Shown in pieces: positions 11,191 to 21,215 of a stretch of 64,000 nucleotides of DNA (positions are counted from its first letter, which is position 1; every line of letters begins with the position of its first letter). The notes below the pieces were generated by a model. That model did not search any database. It was not told the DNA's origin and saw nothing but the letters and a program-made list of their open reading frames with translations. The position numbers and the translations under genes are program-made. Where the stretch lies: contig CM072877.1 of NCBI GenBank assembly GCA_036937835.1, positions 656,001 to 720,000 of the forward strand, read 5' to 3'. The stretch comes from Pampus argenteus (lineage: Eukaryota > Chordata > Actinopteri > Scombriformes > Stromateidae).

Positions 11191-11912
11191 CTTTTCTGTG
11201 CTCTACGCAAACTGCAGAGGACGCTGCTGCCTCTTGTGTGCAGACAGAGCAAAGAGCGAACTTATTAGCTGCTTTTTCATTGGTGCCTCTTCAGAGTAAA
11301 TTAGTTTAACCAAACTTATATATAGACCCCAGTCACATCTATTTTCATGTCAAATAATATAGGTTACTAGATAAGATTACATATTGTATGTCGCATGTCC
11401 ATCATAATGTTCTTTACATTCATTAAAATGTCAACATGATTAGAAAATATGTTTTTCTTGTAAATGAAAATACTGAAACAACAATCACAAAGCTTTTATC
11501 TTTGTAATGACCCCAGGTTGTCCTTTTCATAGGCTTTTTTGTTAATTACATCATTTCTTAAAGCAACTAAAATCATTTCCTTCTTTGAGAAAAGAAAAAA
11601 ACAACAAGCTCTGCATGTACCGTATTTTCAGGTAAGGGGAAAGAGAAAATATCTAAGAAAAAACAGGTATTTTTCTACACATGGCTTGTTGGGGTTAACT
11701 GTCAAAGGAACAAATTAAAAGACTAAAACCATCACCTGTTGAATACTTCACAGGTACGTTTCAGAAGAGAACGTTTAAATGTCGTATGTTTTAAGATGCC
11801 TTCCAGAGCCTGATATGATCTATACATAGGTTATTTACACATGTTGATCAAACGTGAAATAAAATACCCACAGAGGAGGAAACAGCGTCCTCTGCAGTTT
11901 GCATAGAGCAGT

Positions 11913-11925
11913 AAAAAAAAAAAAA
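11913..11925 (-). terminator. Pol III oligo-T terminator of M-type 5S (exemplar)
   Basis: Thirteen A on the plus strand, read as T13 just after the 3' end of the M-type gene at 11926-12043. Other M-type copies have 10-15 T or a longer T tract broken by single C. RNA polymerase III stops at runs of four or more T, so this is a strong terminator. Confidence 0.8.
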
Positions 11926-12043
11926 GCTTACAGCACCTGGTATTCCCAGGCGGTCTCCCATCCAAGTACTAACCAGGCCCTAACCTGCTTAGCTTCCGAG
12001 ATCAGACGAGATCGGGCGCGCTCAGGGTGGTGTGGCTGTAAGC
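11926..12043 (-). rRNA. 5S rRNA, M-type
   Basis: Subfamily copy with nt 7 A; otherwise M consensus. Confidence 0.92.
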
Positions 12044-12362
12044 GAAGGAAACAGACACACACAGGGTATTTATAGATGCCGTAACGCCACACTCTCTCAC
12101 ATGTGCAGTGATTGTATATGTCGACACTGAATGGAAACACGACACCCTGACGATGACACAAAGTCAGCCAGTAACAGCTGTAACTGTGCGTTCCTCTCCA
12201 TGTCAACCTGTAGACATTATTACTTAATACACAGTCTATATCATTCTTCTTAATGTTGGGGCATTGTATGACTGGAATCAGAGGTTCTTGATCCCAAAAT
12301 ACGGTGATGTGTTAACCCTTTATCAATCGGAACAGACGATCGCGATGCTGTTGATCGACATG

Positions 12363-12545
12363 TATAAATACCCTGTGTCTGTCAGTTTCCTTGGCTTACG
12401 GCCATACCACCCTGAACGAGCCCGATCTCGTCTGACTGCAAGCTAACTAGGGTTGGGCCTGGTTAGTACTTGCATGGGAGACCGCCTGGGAATACCAGGT
12501 GCTGTAAGCCTTTTCTGTGCTCTACGCAAACTGCAGAGGACGCTG
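12363..12545. repeat. Inverted repeat right arm (exemplar unit)
   Basis: Mirror of 11883-12074. The arms diverge mainly in 5S nt 23-26, 48, 56-57, 61-63 and 82, and in the T-tract, which is long only on the M side. Confidence 0.8.
12394..12509 (+). rRNA. 5S rRNA, P-type, 2-bp deletion
   Basis: As 11075-11190. The Rex1-like element sits about 150 bp downstream. Confidence 0.8.
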
Positions 12546-12657
12546 CTGCCTCTTGTGTGCAGACAGAGCAAAGAGCGAACTTATTAGCTGCTTTTTCATT
12601 GGTGCCTCTTCAGAGTAAATTAGTTTAACCAAACTTATATATAGACCCCAGTCACAT

Positions 12658-12677
12658 GAGATGAGATGAGATGAGAT
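12658..12677 (-). repeat. GATGA pentamer tail of the Rex1-like element
   Basis: About four pentamer repeats next to the 3' UTR, in place of a poly(A) tail. Short tandem 3' tails are usual for CR1/L2-type LINEs. Confidence 0.8.
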
Positions 12678-13117
12678 TCAACTTTATTGTCATTGTGCAG
12701 AGTACGAGTACAGAGACAACGAAATGCAGTTAGCATCCATCCAGAAGTGCAAAAACAGCAGAAACTGCAGAGTATGTGCAAATGAACAATATAAATATAA
12801 ATAGTGGTATGAAGAGCAGGTATTGGAAGTACACTAGATGAGTGAGTGCAATGTGTCAGTGAAACAGTAAGAAAAATACACTATAGCGATAAGTACGATA
12901 AGTACACTAGATGAGTATGATTACACTATTTACAAATGAATATACTATTTTACAGTATTTTACACTATATTTACATTGGGTAAGTTAAAGCAGAATGAAT
13001 ACACTAATAAATAGAAAACACTTTAAGAGTGTACTATAGAGAGGTATTATATGGAATGAATGTACATTATAGACAGAATAAATAGTTGTATAAATAGGGG
13101 TGGGGTGAGTCCTGCTA

Positions 13118-16084
13118 TCACCGTGGTTTAGAGTTCAACAGTGTGATAGCAGCAGGGAAGAAGCTGTTCCTGAACCTGCTGGTCCGGGAACGGAGAGACC
13201 TGAAGCGTCTGCCGGAGGGAAGGGGGGTAAACAGTCTGTGGTTGGGGTGGGAAGTGTCTTTGGTGATGCAGTGAGCCTTCCGCAGGCGTCGCTTGCACTG
13301 TATAGTGTCTATGGTGGGGAGTGAGGAACCGGTGATGCGTTGGGCAGTTTTCACCACCCTCTGCAGTGATTTCCGGTCCGCGACAGAGCAGTTACCATAC
13401 CACACTGTGATGCAGTTGGTGAGGATGCTCTCAATGGTACAGCGGTAAAAGTTCACCAGGATCTGGGGAGACAGGTTGATTTTCTTCAGTCTCCTCAGGA
13501 AGAACAGACGCTGGTGAGCCTTCTTGACCAGAGTGGAAGTGTTGAGGGTCCAAGTAAGATCCTCAGAGATGTGGACACCCAGGAATTTAAAACTGGAGAC
13601 ACGCTCCACCTCTGTCCCGTTGATGCAGACTGGAGTGTGCGTGTCAGGTTTAGTCTTCCTATAGTCCATGATGATCTCTTTGGTCTTCTTGGTGTTGAGT
13701 GTCAGGTTGTTGTCGGCACACCACGCCGCTAGGTGCTGGACCTCCTCCCTGTAGTCCGCCTCGTCGTTGTTGCGGATGAGGCCTATCACCGTTGTGTCGT
13801 CTGCAAACTTGATGATGGAGTTAGAGCCATGTACAGGTGTGCAGTCGAAGGTGAAGAGGGAGTAGAGGAGGGGGCTCAGCACACAGCCCTGTGGAACGCC
13901 AGTGCTCAGAGTGAGGGTAGAGGAGATGTGGCCATCTAGTTTAACAGACTGGGGTCTGTTGGTCAGAAAGTCTAGTATCCAGTTGCACAGGGAGGTGTTG
14001 ATTCCCAGGTCGCAGAGCTTGGACACCAGTTTGGAGGGGATGATTGTGTTGAATGCTGAACTAAAGTCAATGAACAGCATTCTAACGTAGGAGTTGTTAT
14101 TGTCCAGGTGGGAAAGGGCGAGATGTAGAGCCGTGGAAATGGCATCCTCCGTGCTCCTGTTCTGACGGTAAGCGAATTGGAGGGGGTCCAGTGTGGGGGG
14201 GAGGCAAGATTTGAGCTGGGCCAGGACCAGCCGCTCGAAGCACTTCATGATGATGGGGGTAAGTGCAACAGGGCGGTAGTCGTTGAGGCTCGCTGCTGTG
14301 GAGTGTTTAGGCACCGGCACGATGGAGGTGGTCTTAAAACACGAGGGGACAGCTGCTTGGGCTAGAGACATGTTAAAGATGTTGGTCATGACTCCGGTCA
14401 GCTGTCCAGCACAGGCCCTGAGCACACGTCCTGGTATGCCATCGGGACCTGCAGCTTTTCGTGCATTAATCCGGCTTAGTGCAGCACACACATCAGTGGG
14501 GGAGAGTATGAGGGGCTGGTGGTCCGCAGGGAGCACAGCCTTGATGGCAACCTCCTGGTTGTCCCTGTCGAATCGAGCATAGAAGCTGTTGAGCTCTTCA
14601 GGGAGGGAGGCGTCACTGGTAGGGGGGCTGGAGTTGCTGGATTTGTAGTCTGTGATAGCCTGAATGCCTTGCCACATGCGTCGGGGGTCGGAGTTGCACT
14701 TAAAGTGCTCCTCGATCCTCAGCTTGTAGTCATGCTTGGCCTTCTTGATGCCCCTCTTCAGGTCAGCCCTGGATGAACTGTAGGCCTGTGCGTCACCTGA
14801 TCTGAAAGCGGTGTCGCGTGCCTTCAGCAGAAGGCGGACCTCTTTATTCATCCACGGCTTCTGATTCGGGAATGTCGTGATCTGTTTGAAGGTGGTGATG
14901 CTGTTGATGGTGGAGTTGATAAAGTCCATTACTGAGGAGGCGTATGAGTTGATGTCTGTATGGGAGTCACAGGTAGCCTGGGTGGCAAACTCACTCCAGT
15001 CAGTGTTTTCAAACTGGTGTTGGAGCAGAGAGTCAGCGTCCACAGGCCAAACTTTGACTGTCCTCACTGTGGGTTTGATGCGTTTGATGAGGGGGGTGTA
15101 CTTGGGGAACAGGAACAATGAGAGGTGGTCAGACTGTCCAAGATGGGGGAGGGGGACTGCTTTGTAGGCATCGGGCATGTTGGTGTAAACATGATCCAAA
15201 GTCTTGTTACCTCTTGTGGGGCAGGAGACATGTTGGTGAAATTTGGGGAGTACTGTCTTTAAGTTGGAGTGATTGAAATCACCCGCAATGATAAAGGCAG
15301 CCTCTGGGTGTTTTGTTTGTTGTTTGCTAATGGCTGTATGAAGGTCCTTCATAGCTAGCTTTGCATTAGCATCAGGGGGGATGTAGGCTGCAGTAACAAC
15401 AGTAGATGTAAACTCTCTGGGCAGATAGAACGGTCTACACTTAACCATGATGTATTCCAGGTTAGCGGAGCAATGACTCTCGGTGATAGTAGTGTCCGTA
15501 CACCATGCTTTGTTCACATAAATGCACAAACCTCCACCTCTGGTCTTACCGGAGTCATCTGTCGATCTGTCTGCCCGGAAAGTCTGCCGCCCGGGAAGCT
15601 GAATAGCGCTGTCCGGAACGCCGCTGTTGAGCCATGTTTCTGTAAAAATCATGACGTTGCAGTCCATAATCAGTTTGTTTGTGGTGATCCGCAGTCGTAA
15701 CTCATCCATTTTGTTCACCAGGGACCGAACATTGGCGAGGAAGATGCTTGGTAGAGAGAGCCGGTAAGGGGTTAGCTTTAGCTTAGCCTTTAGCCCTCCG
15801 CGAGTCCCTCGCCTTTGTTTACGATCCCGACGCCGCCTACGAGCCCTTCCGGTCGGCAGGGCTGAGTCGGTGGGATCCGCTGTTCTTTCGATCTCTGGGA
15901 TGAGCCGTAGATCGCCGAAAAAGTTGCCAAGAAAGTTTGTTCTTAAGTCCAAAAGTTCCTGGCGGCTGTATGAGGTGTTTGCAAGACTGTTCTGAGTGAG
16001 CAGACTTGCAATAACTAGGCAAATCACTGTTAATTTGCAAAAACTGGAGAGACGCTGAGCCTCGCGTTGTGCACGCGCCGCCAT
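13118..16084 (-). CDS. LINE ORF2: AP endonuclease and reverse transcriptase
   Basis: 988 codons with no stop or frameshift. It would nick target DNA and reverse-transcribe the element RNA at the nick. Residues 17-35 are hydrophobic and 79-97 arginine-rich. The AP-type endonuclease spans about 112-325, with E149 (FTETWL), D269 and N271 (AGDFNH), and D319/H320 (SDHLS). The reverse transcriptase spans about 530-830, with D673 (FIDFSSAFN), GVPQGCVLSP, catalytic D762/D763 (FADD) and FKFLGVHI. The C-terminal region ends in the basic segment typical of this fish family. The start is the only ATG near the 5' end, in good context (AAGATGG). All catalytic residues are present, so the protein could be functional; autonomy also depends on a promoter and perhaps an ORF1, and neither is visible. 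Confidence 0.9.
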   Translation of the reverse strand: MAARAQREAQRLSSFCKLTVICLVIASLLTQNSLANTSYSRQELLDLRTNFLGNFFGDLRLIPEIERTADPTDSALPTGRARRRRRDRKQRRGTRGGLKAKLKLTPYRLSLPSIFLANVRSLVNKMDELRLRITTNKLIMDCNVMIFTETWLNSGVPDSAIQLPGRQTFRADRSTDDSGKTRGGGLCIYVNKAWCTDTTITESHCSANLEYIMVKCRPFYLPREFTSTVVTAAYIPPDANAKLAMKDLHTAISKQQTKHPEAAFIIAGDFNHSNLKTVLPKFHQHVSCPTRGNKTLDHVYTNMPDAYKAVPLPHLGQSDHLSLFLFPKYTPLIKRIKPTVRTVKVWPVDADSLLQHQFENTDWSEFATQATCDSHTDINSYASSVMDFINSTINSITTFKQITTFPNQKPWMNKEVRLLLKARDTAFRSGDAQAYSSSRADLKRGIKKAKHDYKLRIEEHFKCNSDPRRMWQGIQAITDYKSSNSSPPTSDASLPEELNSFYARFDRDNQEVAIKAVLPADHQPLILSPTDVCAALSRINARKAAGPDGIPGRVLRACAGQLTGVMTNIFNMSLAQAAVPSCFKTTSIVPVPKHSTAASLNDYRPVALTPIIMKCFERLVLAQLKSCLPPTLDPLQFAYRQNRSTEDAISTALHLALSHLDNNNSYVRMLFIDFSSAFNTIIPSKLVSKLCDLGINTSLCNWILDFLTNRPQSVKLDGHISSTLTLSTGVPQGCVLSPLLYSLFTFDCTPVHGSNSIIKFADDTTVIGLIRNNDEADYREEVQHLAAWCADNNLTLNTKKTKEIIMDYRKTKPDTHTPVCINGTEVERVSSFKFLGVHISEDLTWTLNTSTLVKKAHQRLFFLRRLKKINLSPQILVNFYRCTIESILTNCITVWYGNCSVADRKSLQRVVKTAQRITGSSLPTIDTIQCKRRLRKAHCITKDTSHPNHRLFTPLPSGRRFRSLRSRTSRFRNSFFPAAITLLNSKPR

Positions 16085-16689
16085 CTTGGTATTAAAGTCT
16101 ATCTATTTTCATGTCAAATAATATAGGTTACTAGATAAGATTACATATTGTATGTCGCATGTCCATCATAATGTTCTTTACATTCATTAAAATGTCAACA
16201 TGATTAGAAAATATGTTTTTCTTGTAAATGAAAATACTGAAACAACAATCACAAAGCTTTTATCTTTGTAATGACCCCAGGTTGTCCTTTTCATAGGCTT
16301 TTTTGTTAATTACATCATTTCTTAAAGCAACTAAAATCATTTCCTTCTTTGAGAAAAGAAAAAAACAACAAGCTCTGCATGTACCGTATTTTCAGGTAAG
16401 GGGAAAGAGAAAATATCTAAGAAAAAACAGGTATTTTTCTACACATGGCTTGTTGGGGTTAACTGTCAAAGGAACAAATTAAAAGACTAAAACCATCACC
16501 TGTTGAATACTTCACAGGTACGTTTCAGAAGAGAACGTTTAAATGTCGTATGTTTTAAGATGCCTTCCAGAGCCTGATATGATCTATACATAGGTTATTT
16601 ACACATGTTGATCAAACGTGAAATAAAATACCCACAGAGGAGGAAACAGCGTCCTCTGCAGTTTGCATAGAGCAGTAAAAAAAAAAAAA

Positions 16690-16807
16690 GCTTACAGCAC
16701 CTGGTATTCCCAGGCGGTCTCCCATCCAAGTACTAACCAGGCCCTAACCTGCTTAGCTTCCGAGATCAGACGAGATCGGGCGCGCTCAGGGTGGTGTGGC
16801 TGTAAGC
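16690..16807 (-). rRNA. 5S rRNA, M-type
   Basis: Subfamily copy with nt 7 A. Upstream has GAAGCAG in place of GAAACAG. Confidence 0.92.
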
Positions 16808-17157
16808 GAAGGAAGCAGACACACACAGGGTATTTATAGATGCCGTAACGCCACACTCTCTCACATGTGCAGTGATTGTATATGTCGACACTGAATGGAA
16901 ACACGACACCCTGACGATGACACAAAGTCAGCCAGTAACAGCTGTAACTGTGCGTTCCTCTCCATGTCAACCTGTAGACATTATTACTTAATACACAGTC
17001 TATATCATTCTTCTTAATGTTGGGGCATTGTATGTCTGGAATCAGAGGTTCTTGATCCCAAAATACGGTGATGTGTTAACCCTTTATCAATCGGAACAGA
17101 CGATCGCGATGCTGTTGATCGACATGTATAAATACCCTGTGTCTGTCAGTTTCCTTG

Positions 17158-17273
17158 GCTTACGGCCATACCACCCTGAACGAGCCCGATCTCGTCTGAC
17201 TGCAAGCTAACTAGGGTTGGGCCTGGTTAGTACTTGCATGGGAGACCGCCTGGGAATACCAGGTGCTGTAAGC
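17158..17273 (+). rRNA. 5S rRNA, P-type, 2-bp deletion
   Basis: 116 nt, TGACTGCAAG deletion, TGTCTGTC upstream. Same subfamily as 11075 and 12394. Confidence 0.8.
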
Positions 17274-18008
17274 CTTTTCTGTGCTCTACGCAAACTGCAG
17301 AGGACGCTGCTGCCTCTTGTGTGCAGACAGAGCAAAGAGCGAACTTATTAGCTGCTTTTTCATTGGTGCCTCTTCAGAGTAAATTAGTTCAACCAAACTT
17401 ATATATAGACCCCAGTCACATCTATTTTCATGTCAAATAATATAGGTTACTAGATAAGATTACATATTGTATGTCGCATGTCCATCATAATGTTCTTTAC
17501 ATTCATTAAAATGTCAACATGATTAGAAAATATGTTTTTCTTGTAAATGAAAATACTGAAACAACAATCACAAAGCTTTTATCTTTGTAATGACCCCAGG
17601 TTGTCCTTTTCATAGGCTTTTTTGTTAATTACATCATTTCTTAAAGCAACTAAAATCATTTCCTTCTTTGAGAAAAGAAAAAAACAACAAGCTCTGCACG
17701 TACCGTATTTTCAGGTAAGGGGAAAGAGAAAATATCTAAGAAAAAACAGGTATTTTTCTACACATGGCTTGTTGGGGTTAACTGTCAAAGGAACAAATTA
17801 AAAGACTAAAACCATCACCTGTTGAATACTTCACAGGTACGTTTCAGAAGAGAACGTTTAAATGTCGTATGTTTTAAGATGCCTTCCAGAGCCTGATATG
17901 ATCTATACATAGGTTATTTACACATGTTGATCAAACGTGAAATAAAATACCCACAGAGGAGGAAACAGCGTCCTCTGCAGTTTGCATAGAGCAGTAAAAA
18001 AAAAAAAA

Positions 18009-18126
18009 GCTTACAGCACCTGGTATTCCCAGGCGGTCTCCCATCCAAGTACTAACCAGGCCCTAACCTGCTTAGCTTCCGAGATCAGACGAGATCGGGC
18101 GCGCTCAGGGTGGTGTGGCTGTAAGC
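18009..18126 (-). rRNA. 5S rRNA, M-type
   Basis: Last copy with nt 7 A. Confidence 0.92.
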
Positions 18127-18476
18127 GAAGGAAACAGACACACACAGGGTATTTATAGATGCCGTAACGCCACACTCTCTCACATGTGCAGTGATTGTAT
18201 ATGTCGACACTGAATGGAAACACGACACCCTGACGATGACACAAAGTCAGCCAGTAACAGCTGTAACTGTGCGTTCCTCTCCATGTCAACCTGTAGACAT
18301 TATTACTTAATACACAGTCTATATCATTCTTCTTAATGTTGGGGCATTGTATGACTGGAATCAGAGGTTCTTGATCCCAAAATACGGTGATGTGTTAACC
18401 CTTTATCAATCGGAACAGACGATCGCGATGCTGTTGATCGACATGTATAAATACCCTGTGTGTGTCAGTTTCCTTG

Positions 18477-18594
18477 GCTTACGGCCATACCACCCTGAAC
18501 GAGCCCGATCTCGTCTGATCTCGCAAGCTAACTAGGGTTGGGCCTGGTTAGTACTTGCATGGGAGACCGCCTGGGAATACCAGGTGCTGTAAGC
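18477..18594 (+). rRNA. 5S rRNA, P-type
   Basis: P-type consensus without the 2-bp loss, although its M-type partner belongs to the deletion subfamily. This marks a recombination or conversion boundary between the two genes of the unit. Confidence 0.85.
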
Positions 18595-19336
18595 CTTTTC
18601 TGTGCTCTACGCAAACTGCAGAGGACGCTGCTGCCTCTTGTGTGCAGACAGAGCAAAGAGCGAACTTATTAGCTGCTTTTTCATTGGTGCCTCTTCAGAG
18701 TAAATTAGTTTAACCAAACTTATATATAGACCCCAGTCACATCTATTTTCATGTCAAATAATATAGGTTACTAGATAAGATTACATATTGTATGTCGCAT
18801 GTCCATCATAATGTTCTTTACATTCATTAAAATGTCAACATGATTAGAAAATATGTTTTTCTTGTACATGAAAATACTGAAACAACCATCACAAAGCTTT
18901 TATCTTTGTAATTACCCCAGGTTGTCCTTTTCATAGGCTCTTTTGTTAAATTACATCATTTCTTAAAGCAACTAAAATCATTTTCTTCTTTGAGAAAAGA
19001 AAAAAACAACAACAAGCTCTGCACGTACCATATTTTCAGGTAAGGGGAAAGAGAAAATATCTAAGAAAAAACAGGTATTTTTCGACACATGGCTAGTTGG
19101 GGTTAACTGTCAAAGGAACAAATTAAAAGACTAAAACCATCACCTGTTGAATACTTCACAGGTACGTTTCAGAAGAGAACGTTTAAATGTCGTATGTTTT
19201 AAGATGCCTTCCAAAGCCTGATATGATCTATACATACGTTATTTACACATGTTGATCAAACGTGAAATAAAATACCCACAGAGGAGGACACAGCGTCCTC
19301 TGCAGTTTGCATAGAGCAGTAAAAAAAAAAAAAAAA

Positions 19337-19455
19337 GCTTACAGCACCTGGTATTCCCAGGTGGTCTCCCATCCAGGTACTAACCAGGCCCTAACCTGCT
19401 TAGCTTCCGAGATCAGACGAGACCGGGGCGCGCTCAGGGTGGTGTGGCCGTAAGC
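19337..19455 (-). rRNA. 5S rRNA, M-type, 1-bp insertion
   Basis: 119 nt: one extra G near nt 29 (plus strand GAGACCGGGGCGCG), plus nt 93 A and nt 79 C as in the copy at 766. Possibly impaired. Confidence 0.82.
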
Positions 19456-19805
19456 GAAGGAAACAGACACACACAGGGTATTTATAGATGCCGTAACGCC
19501 ACACTCTCCCACATGTGTGGTGATTGTATATGTCGATACTGAATGGAAACACGACACCCTGACGATGACACAAAGTCAGCCAGTAACAGCTGTAACTGTG
19601 CGTTCCTCTCCAGGTCAACCTGTAGACATTATTACTTAATACACAGTCTATATCATTCTTCTTAATGTTGGGGGATTGTATGACTGGAATCAGAGGTTCT
19701 TGATCCCAAAATACGGTGATGTGTTAACCCTTTATCAATCGGAACAGACGATCGCGATGCTGTTGATCGACATGTATAAATACCCTGTGTGTGTCAGTTT
19801 CCTTG

Positions 19806-19835
19806 GCTTACGGCCATACCACCCTGAACGCGCCC
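19806..19835 (+). pseudogene. 5S rRNA, P-type, cut by retrotransposon
   Basis: Only nt 1-30 remain, then the Tx1-group element begins. Nt 26 is C, while every other P-type copy in the window has A. The rest of this gene and 452 bp of spacer are missing. Confidence 0.9.
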
Positions 19836-20050
19836 ACAGGGGAGGAGTCTGTGCAGTGTGAGACAAGGAAGTGACTGAGGAGCTTTTGTTTGTAGCAGCT
19901 GGCTAAGATAGCAGCCCACTTTTCTTTCTTCTTTTTGTTTTATAGACTGAACTCTTTTTGTAAGATATTTGTTTTGAGCATAGTAGGTAATCTCCCCACA
20001 GCAGGTTTGCTGTTTGGGGGGATTTGTTTTTGATTTATCGGACGGACCAC
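19836..20050 (+). other. 5' UTR of the Tx1-group element
   Basis: Begins ACAGGGGAGGAGTC right at the 5S junction. Includes a T-rich stretch (about 19919-19945). No gene. A promoter cannot be identified; transcription from the host 5S promoter is conceivable. Confidence 0.6.
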
Positions 20051-21172
20051 ATGACAATGGACAAAGGAACGAAGCAGGCAATGCAGAGCCTTGGAGAGGG
20101 AGTGCGAGCGGGAGAGGGGAGAAGCACGGCGGAGGATCGGCGAGAGACCGGAGGACGGCAGGAGCGACTGTACGGGAAGGACCTGACGGTGGAAGTGGAG
20201 GTGGAGGGATCGGCCGAGGTGTCCATGATGGACATCTTGAGAGAAGTAGCGGCGCAGTGTGGAGCGGTGTCTGGGTGCCGTGTCAGGAGAGAGAAGACGT
20301 ACGAAATTACCATGGACGAGGAGGCAGGAAAGCGCAAGCTCCTGGATGGACTGCGGGTCAAAGGGGCCTTAGTGCAGGTCAGAGAGATAAACAATTTAGA
20401 CATGGTGGTCTCTTTTATAAATCTGCCGGTGTATGTGGAGGATGCCGTGATTTTGGCAAGGCTGCAGGAGTGGGGTGTATGACCATTGTCTGCGATTAAA
20501 CAGCGCAAGTGGCCGGGGACGGACATTGCAGACGGGACAAGATTTTTAAAAGTCCGCTTTAATGAACAGGTACGGTCTCTCCCGTATTCCACAAAACTGG
20601 AGACATTGAGAGGAGCTGAATATTTTAGAGTGATACACGACTGACAGGTGCAGGTGTGCCGACTTTGTGTCAGGCCGGGGCACATCCTCAGGGAGTGCCC
20701 AGATTTCAAATGTTTCAGGTGCCAGAAGAGGGGGCACTTCGCTCGGGAGTGCATGGAGCGTGGCATTATGGCGAGAGAAGAGGAAGAGGAGCGGAGAGGG
20801 CAGCCGGAGGAGGAGGTCGGAGGGGACGATGATGTGGAGGGGGTGGAGGAAGAGAATGGCGGTCAGGATGGAGATGTGGAAGAGGAACTAGACCGACAGT
20901 ACAGATCTGACAGCGGTGATAGTGGAGGGAAGGACGACGATGTAGAGATGACGGAGGAGAGGAGAAAAGTGGAGGACGACGTGGTGACAAAGGAGACAGA
21001 TGATAATCGGTGGAGAGAGGAACAACAGGCAGTGGAAGGGGGCGAGTTGCAACGACAGGTGGGTGGAGGAGAAAAGGAGGGGAAAGAGACAAAAGATCCG
21101 GGACTGGCTGCAAAAAGGAAAGCGGACAGGCCACGGAGAGGGAGGGGCAAAGGGCCGCGGTCTGACATGTGA
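20051..21172 (+). pseudogene. Tx1-group ORF1 (nucleic-acid-binding), two TGA stops
   Basis: One continuous frame from ATG at 20051 to the stop at 21172, broken by TGA at 20480-20482 and 20642-20644. Both could derive from CGA by CpG decay. After the second stop come two CCHC zinc knuckles (C-X2-C-X4-H-X4-C: CRLCVRPGHILREC and CFRCQKRGHFAREC), then a long acidic/basic low-complexity tail. The intact protein would coat the element RNA. The start is the first ATG in the frame after a T-rich leader; a second ATG follows two codons later. Confidence 0.85.
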
Positions 21173-21215
21173 GTTCTGCGTTTTGGTTTAGTGTATTTGT
21201 TTTTTTTTTGCTCTC

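Larger units (their letters stand above)
11883..12074. repeat. Inverted repeat left arm (exemplar unit)
   Basis: From CAGCGTCCTCTGCAG through the M-type gene to its TATA-like box. It is matched in reverse complement by 12363-12545, which covers the P-type TATA box, gene and 3' flank to GAGGACGCTG. The pair suggests that one gene arose from the other by an inverted duplication of about 190 bp. Confidence 0.8.
1..12657. repeat. 5S rDNA tandem array, segment 1
   Basis: About nine units of 1.32-1.34 kb, plus two enlarged three-gene units near the left end (766-1638 and 2374-3250). The sequence between 5S genes is of two kinds. One is a divergent spacer of about 350 bp between M-type and P-type 5' ends. 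The other is an A+T-rich inter-unit spacer of about 740 bp. I see no tRNA, snRNA or protein gene in either. The segment ends where the Rex1-like element enters the inter-unit spacer. Confidence 0.95.
12658..16100 (-). mobile_element. Rex1-like non-LTR retrotransposon (LINE)
   Basis: Minus-strand insertion of about 3.44 kb in the inter-unit spacer; left and right flanks are continuous spacer. It holds one EN/RT ORF, a 3' UTR of about 460 nt with AATAAA (read on the minus strand, 12683-12688), and a 3' tail of about four GATGA-type pentamers. Only AT is shared by both junctions, so there is no convincing target-site duplication. The 5' UTR is only about 16 nt, so the element may be 5'-truncated just upstream of the ORF. 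Assignment to Rex1 (CR1/L2 group of the jockey superfamily) rests on the RT motifs FSSAFNT and RLFFLRR; a phylogeny could move it to a neighbouring clade. Confidence 0.85.
16101..19835. repeat. 5S rDNA tandem array, segment 2
   Basis: Resumes at the exact spacer position interrupted at 12657 and holds three M-type and three P-type genes. The last P-type is cut after nt 30 by the Tx1-group element. The first two units belong to the same 1,319-bp subfamily as 10607-12657, which shows that the Rex1-like insertion sits inside this subfamily. Confidence 0.95.

Noticed and set aside
13514..15700. Plus-strand ORFs of 62-99 codons opposite the Rex1-like ORF
   Set aside because: Antisense shadows of the long EN/RT frame, without recognisable motifs.
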